From NCBI GenBank assembly GCA_013298145.1, contig JAAFJO010000002.1, positions 372,001 through 436,000 on the forward strand: 64,000 nt of DNA, in the 5' to 3' direction. Every line of letters starts with the position of its first letter. The first letter of the stretch is position 1. Positions 60,807 through 64,000 of the stretch are shown here, piece by piece. The notes under the pieces are model-generated. The model made no database searches. It was not told the DNA's origin and saw only the letters and a program-made list of their open reading frames with translations. Source of the DNA: Betaproteobacteria bacterium (GTDB taxonomy: Bacteria; Pseudomonadota; Gammaproteobacteria; Burkholderiales; Casimicrobiaceae). A program made the position numbers and the translations under genes.

Positions 60807-61892
60807 ATGTTTGATGTTTCATACCAGCCGCCGGGCTACGAAGATGCGCTCGACGTCAACACCAGTCTTGCGGTCGAATACCTCGCAAAGCATCGCGAAG
60901 CACCCAAACTGAGCGTTGCGGCAATGTTGCCGCCGCTATCGCGCGAAGCCATTCGTACGCTGTTGGTGGTGGACGCGGCTTGCGATCTTCCCAGGGCTTG
61001 GCTTGACTTTAATGCGGTCGCCGTTATGCCGAGAATTGTGCGCTTCCGGAATGAGGAGTTTGTTGACATTCCTGGCAGCGATCGCGCCTCCGTCCTGGCG
61101 GACAAAATCCATCGCGATGCCGACCGTGCGGCCGTCAGCCTTCCGCACTCTTCTGTAGCGATGCGTGACCATATGCAGCGATTCATGTTGTCCGGCACGG
61201 AAGCGGTGCTCCATTTGTGTAGTTCCGCGCGCCGAAGTAAGCATTTCGTCAACGCACTCTCGGCGACTCAATCGCTCGTTCTCATCCACAACAAAGTGCG
61301 TCGGACCCTTGGGCAGCAGTCCTCCGTAACCGCGTGGGTGATCGACTCCATGAACGTGCTTGGCGGTGTGGGCGTGCTCGTCTCGCACGCGGTCAGACTG
61401 CGAGAGCGCGGTATGTTGGCTGCAAACATTGCCGTCACACTGAACAGCTTTCGAAGCAACGTCCACACGCTGATCGTGCCAAATGACCTCGCAGTTGCGG
61501 CAAATGGCGCGCGAACGCTCGAACAGCAAGCAATTCCAGCCTGGAAGCTAACTTTTGCTGGAGCACTCGGACTAAAACCCGTGGTTCATGTAAATGGCGA
61601 TAGGTTGCAAAGAATCAGGGCCGTTCGCGGGCACGTAGCCGCCACTGGTGGCGTTTTTAGTCAAATCGAATCGCTGGTGACGCGCGGTGCGTTGTCAACG
61701 CCGTTTGTTGCGGTGAGCCACGCCGGCAAGCTCGACACCGTTGAACGTTTAACGGCGTATCACTCGTTGCGCAGCGCCTGCAGTCGCCACCAAGTCACCC
61801 TCTCGCTTGCGCCGATGAGCATGACTGGCACGCTTGCGCTTGGGCCTGGCGCCACGGCGGCGAGCTTCGCGTCGCAGCAGTTCAGAGCCTAG
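60807..61892 (+). CDS. DegV-family fatty-acid-binding-like protein
   Basis: 361-aa protein resembling the DegV family, which binds fatty acids and in Firmicutes feeds them to a fatty-acid kinase. TLLVVDAACDLPRAWLDFNAVAVMP (about 49-73) fits the DegV start motif with DxxCDL; VWVIDSMNVLGGVGVLVSHAVRL-like sequence and GALGLKPVVHV fit later blocks. About 45 N-terminal residues precede the domain. No kinase partner is near. The start could be GTG 60777 or ATG 60807; GGGAGG lies upstream of the latter. Confidence 0.65.
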   Translation: MFDVSYQPPGYEDALDVNTSLAVEYLAKHREAPKLSVAAMLPPLSREAIRTLLVVDAACDLPRAWLDFNAVAVMPRIVRFRNEEFVDIPGSDRASVLADKIHRDADRAAVSLPHSSVAMRDHMQRFMLSGTEAVLHLCSSARRSKHFVNALSATQSLVLIHNKVRRTLGQQSSVTAWVIDSMNVLGGVGVLVSHAVRLRERGMLAANIAVTLNSFRSNVHTLIVPNDLAVAANGARTLEQQAIPAWKLTFAGALGLKPVVHVNGDRLQRIRAVRGHVAATGGVFSQIESLVTRGALSTPFVAVSHAGKLDTVERLTAYHSLRSACSRHQVTLSLAPMSMTGTLALGPGATAASFASQQFRA

Positions 61893-61894
61893 GA

Positions 61895-62048
61895 ATCTGC
61901 GCGGCAGAAGAAACCGTACTGCGAGCGATGATCATCCGGCGCCTTCCCACGCAATTTCGCTTGCCGTAGCAAAGGCTACGACACTCGAAATTGCGCAAAA
62001 ACTCACTCTGCGCTCATCGCTTTCGCGACAGTTGCTTCTGCCGCGCAG
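61895..62048. repeat. Long palindromic foldback between degV-like and arginase genes
   Basis: TCTGCGCGGCAGAAG (61895-61909) is a perfect inverted copy of the sequence at 62034-62048 (15 bp). Inside, CGCAATTTCG (61949-61958) pairs with CGAAATTGCG (61985-61994), and CGTAGC / GCTACG close a 4-nt loop (61964-61979). About 154 bp in all. It is an intergenic structure of unknown purpose and not a simple terminator. Confidence 0.8.
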
Positions 62049-62105
62049 ACTCCAACCGCGACGAATATTCGTCGCACGCCTCCGGACTCCCTAGAATCTG
62101 GATGC

Positions 62106-63032
62106 ATGACTAAACATCCACCCATTCGACTAATTGGCGCCCCCACCGACATCGGTGCGGGTTCACGTGGGGCCTCAATGGGTCCGGAAGCATTGCGTGT
62201 TGCGGGTCTAGCCGCAGCGTTGGCTTCGAGAGGACTTACCGTAAATGACGACGGCAATCTAATGGGGCCTCCGAACCCTTGGTCGCCACCTGTTGACGGA
62301 TATCGCCACCTCCCTGAAGTATTGGCCTGGAACACCGCAGTACGGGACGCTGTTCGCCACTCTCTGCGCGCAGGTGAATTCCCGATGCTGCTTGGCGGTG
62401 ACCACTGCCTCGCGATCGGCTCAATTACCGCAATCGCTGCGCATTGCCGCGAGTTGAAGAAAAATTTACGAGTGCTCTGGTTGGATGCCCATGCAGATTT
62501 CAACACGAGCAAAATTACGCCCTCCGGCAATATTCACGGTATGCCCGTTGCAACCCTGTGTGGATTTGGTGCACCGGCTCTCGTTAACTTGGCGAACCCA
62601 GCGCCTGCGATTCTGCCTGCTGAAATTACGCAAATCGGCATTCGCAGCGTTGATGAAGACGAAAAGCGATTCGTCAATGAACAGGGATTAGATGTGTTCG
62701 ATATGCGCTCAATCGATGAAATGGGCATGAGAACCGTGATGCAGGACGCGCTTCACGATCTTGACGATAACACTCACCTACACGTGAGTTTTGATGTCGA
62801 TTTCTTGGATCCCGAAATTGCCCCCGGCGTGGGCACCACCGTCCGTGGGGGACCAAGTTATCGCGAGGCACAGCTCTGCATGGAGATGATTGCTGATACC
62901 GGACGTCTTGCATCGCTCGACGTGATGGAGCTCAACCCCGCGCTTGACCGTCGAAATCAAACGGCTGAATTAGCCGTTGATCTGATCGAGAGCTTGTTTG
63001 GCAAATCGACATTGATGCGCGATCGCACTTAG
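62106..63032 (+). CDS. rocF: Arginase
   Basis: 308-aa binuclear manganese ureohydrolase that splits arginine to ornithine and urea. IRLIGAPTDIGAGSRGASMGP opens the domain. The metal-binding blocks are LLGGDHCLAIGS, LWLDAHADFNTS and VSFDVDFLDPEIAPGVGT. Length and the C-terminal LDVMELNPALDRRNQTAELA fit arginase rather than agmatinase. No other arginine genes are close. The MITE-like copy R3 follows 58 bp after its stop. Confidence 0.95.
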   Translation: MTKHPPIRLIGAPTDIGAGSRGASMGPEALRVAGLAAALASRGLTVNDDGNLMGPPNPWSPPVDGYRHLPEVLAWNTAVRDAVRHSLRAGEFPMLLGGDHCLAIGSITAIAAHCRELKKNLRVLWLDAHADFNTSKITPSGNIHGMPVATLCGFGAPALVNLANPAPAILPAEITQIGIRSVDEDEKRFVNEQGLDVFDMRSIDEMGMRTVMQDALHDLDDNTHLHVSFDVDFLDPEIAPGVGTTVRGGPSYREAQLCMEMIADTGRLASLDVMELNPALDRRNQTAELAVDLIESLFGKSTLMRDRT

Positions 63033-63090
63033 TGCGTCACTTAGGGGTGCGCGGCGCTTTCCTCGAGCCGCCTCCGCTATGGACGTCTAA

Positions 63091-63252
63091 GGAAATGCGA
63101 AACAAGTCGCACGCGAGCATCGCCCGGTCGGGCTTGGGCGATCTGAAATCCCAAAACACTTCGGCGTAGCCCCGCTATGCCTCAGAAGTTCGGGATTCCA
63201 GCGCATTGCAATCCGCCGCGCTTCATCACGCGGGCATCCTGAGCGCTTCTCT
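63091..63252 (+). mobile_element. MITE-like element, family 2, copy R3
   Basis: A 162-bp copy starting GGAAATGCGAAACAAGTCGC, sharing TGGGCGATCTGAAATCCC, CCTCAGAAGTTCGGGATTCC and GCGCTTCATCACGCGGGC with the other copies. Its right end runs into the stop of the next small lipoprotein gene. Confidence 0.7.
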
Positions 63253-63511
63253 AGTTTTTCGGCACCGGAATAATCATCGACTGCGATTGAATGCGCTCGG
63301 CGTCTTCTCGCGAAAGTGAACGCACGTCGGGGTTTCGGCATTCGCGCTGACGCAGGTTGCTGCCGGTCACAAAGCAGTGCTCAGCTGGCGGGCTGGACGC
63401 GGTTTGCGTTGCCGATGCAGTGCTCGGGTTCGAATCGCATCCCTGCAGCGCGGCAAACGCCGGGATCAACGCGCAAAGCGCGACTAAAGACAAGCGATGT
63501 TTCGTGATCAT
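63251..63511 (-). CDS. Small hypothetical lipoprotein
   Basis: 86-aa predicted lipoprotein. The signal TKHRLSLVALCALIPAFAAL runs into the lipobox LQGC, and the mature part has Ser/Thr/Ala-rich linker SNPSTASATQTASSPP and two cysteines (EHCFV, RECRN). I do not recognise a family. GGAGG sits 8 bp before the ATG, a strong ribosome site, which supports it being real. A MITE-like copy lies at its 3' end; the element may have supplied the stop region. Confidence 0.7.
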   Translation of the reverse strand: MITKHRLSLVALCALIPAFAALQGCDSNPSTASATQTASSPPAEHCFVTGSNLRQRECRNPDVRSLSREDAERIQSQSMIIPVPKN

Positions 63512-63698
63512 GTGAAAGCCTCCATAAATGACGCGACTCTAGCGCACTTCGCGGTCATCGTATCGATTCAGCAAAGAGAAGCATAGACACCCGATAAAAC
63601 GCCGTACCCCGAGCGCGATGCGTCGAGCCCGAATCGCGTACTTGGTCTCCCTGCGAACAATCAAATCTAATATAGCAAATGCGCCCTAATCCCTTCTT
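63512..63698. other. Intergenic gap, no gene seen
   Basis: Leader of the small lipoprotein gene followed by about 150 bp with no convincing frame or structure. The family-1 element and a MITE-like copy follow to the right. Confidence 0.5.
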
Positions 63699-63762
63699 GT
63701 TTGGGCTAGGGCTAAAATTTGTAAGCTATTGTTATATAAACATATTCTCGCGTAGCCCAAAC
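63699..63762. repeat. Palindromic intergenic element, family 1, copy G
   Basis: GTTTGGGCTA (63699-63708) and TAGCCCAAAC (63753-63762) form perfect 10-bp inverted ends around an AT-rich core (GTTATATAAACATATTC). A further family-like arm, TTAGCGCTAGCCTTAG, follows at 63767-63782. Confidence 0.8.
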
Positions 63763-63864
63763 GAAATTAGCGCTAGCCTTAGTAATTTGCGGTCTTGTTC
63801 CGCTCGCTAGACTGGCTGAGCCCGCTACGCCCCCCACTTGTGCCACGCCATGCGGCGCAGTCAA

Positions 63865-64000
63865 GGAAACGGCGAATACGTCTGCGTGATGCAGCGTGCA
63901 GTGGGGTCGGAGACGCTTGAAGTCCAAGATTCTGCGGCAGCGCGGGGCTAAGTTGAAGCATTTTGGGGTTTCAGATTACCCAAGCGCGACGATGCCTAGC
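63865..64000 (-). mobile_element. MITE-like element, family 2, copy R4 (cut by the window edge)
   Basis: Reverse-oriented copy. It begins (plus strand) GGAAACGGCGAATACGTC, the inverted right end of copy R2, and reads back through GCGTGATGCAGCGTGCAGTG and TTGGGGTTTCAGATTACCCA. The other end lies beyond position 64000. Confidence 0.7.

Noticed and set aside
1..64000. tRNA, rRNA and complete insertion sequences
   Set aside because: No cloverleaf with the conserved TTCGA-type T-arm and acceptor pairing, no rRNA core sequence and no transposase-like protein was seen by eye. A tRNA scan could still find one.

Overview
The window reads as a chromosomal segment of a moderately GC-rich Gram-negative bacterium, most likely a betaproteobacterium (Burkholderiales or a close relative). 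The reasons are an SAH riboswitch ahead of a long ahcY, the gene order ahcY / holin-like membrane protein / tlyA / tfoX-like / metF, LolCD and DsbB of a Gram-negative envelope, and a K+-channel operon with two families (DUF6394- and DUF6352-type) that I associate with that group. Gene density is high and no phage, plasmid, CRISPR, rRNA or tRNA gene was seen. Taxonomy is inference; no search was run.

Layout. 1-1.8 kb: start of a general L-amino-acid ABC importer (permease cut by the left edge, periplasmic binding protein complete). 2.1-10.5 kb: a potassium-handling block (CPA2 antiporter, Kup uptake permease, a two-TM K+ channel with two RCK domains plus two partner proteins) with a CDP-alcohol phosphotransferase and a small lipoprotein. 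10.8-15.7 kb: methyl-cycle and one-carbon genes (SAH riboswitch, ahcY, holin-like gene, tlyA, tfoX-like, metF, Rid protein). 15.9-20.7 kb: wax ester/triacylglycerol-type acyltransferase with a lipase-like hydrolase, an SDR and guanine deaminase. 21-25 kb: LolC/LolD and a PAS-GGDEF-EAL protein. 25.7-31.7 kb: malate synthase, DUF3501 protein, aminotransferase, paired half-size chromate transporters, acyl-CoA thioesterase. 31.9-35.4 kb: transglutaminase-like protein and a circularly permuted ATP-grasp/alpha-E fusion. 35.6-41.7 kb: M20 peptidase, D-malate/tartrate-type dehydrogenase, a hydrolase with the full fluoroacetate-dehalogenase residue set, a D-threonine-aldolase-like enzyme and a divergent LysR regulator. 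41.8-51.7 kb: proS, N-formylglutamate amidohydrolase, an unknown protein, dsbB, prolyl oligopeptidase, rpsO and pnp. 51.9-63.5 kb: GT-C-like membrane protein, MFS transporter, tex, MscS channel, VOC protein, PLP dehydratase, DegV-like protein, arginase and a small lipoprotein.

The most distinctive content lies between genes. (1) A small palindromic element of about 56-70 bp, with arms resembling GGGCTAGCG / CGCTAGCCC and an AT-rich core, occurs in at least seven intergenic gaps. (2) A MITE-like element of about 160-185 bp with inverted ends near GGGAAACGCCGAA occurs four times. (3) Several long foldback structures lie in gaps, two of about 130-150 bp. (4) A pair of arms made of short GCAGATT-type units lies upstream of the dehydrogenase gene. 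The protein-level items most worth testing are the fluoroacetate-dehalogenase candidate, the K+-channel operon with its two uncharacterised partners, and the ATP-grasp/alpha-E/transglutaminase operon.
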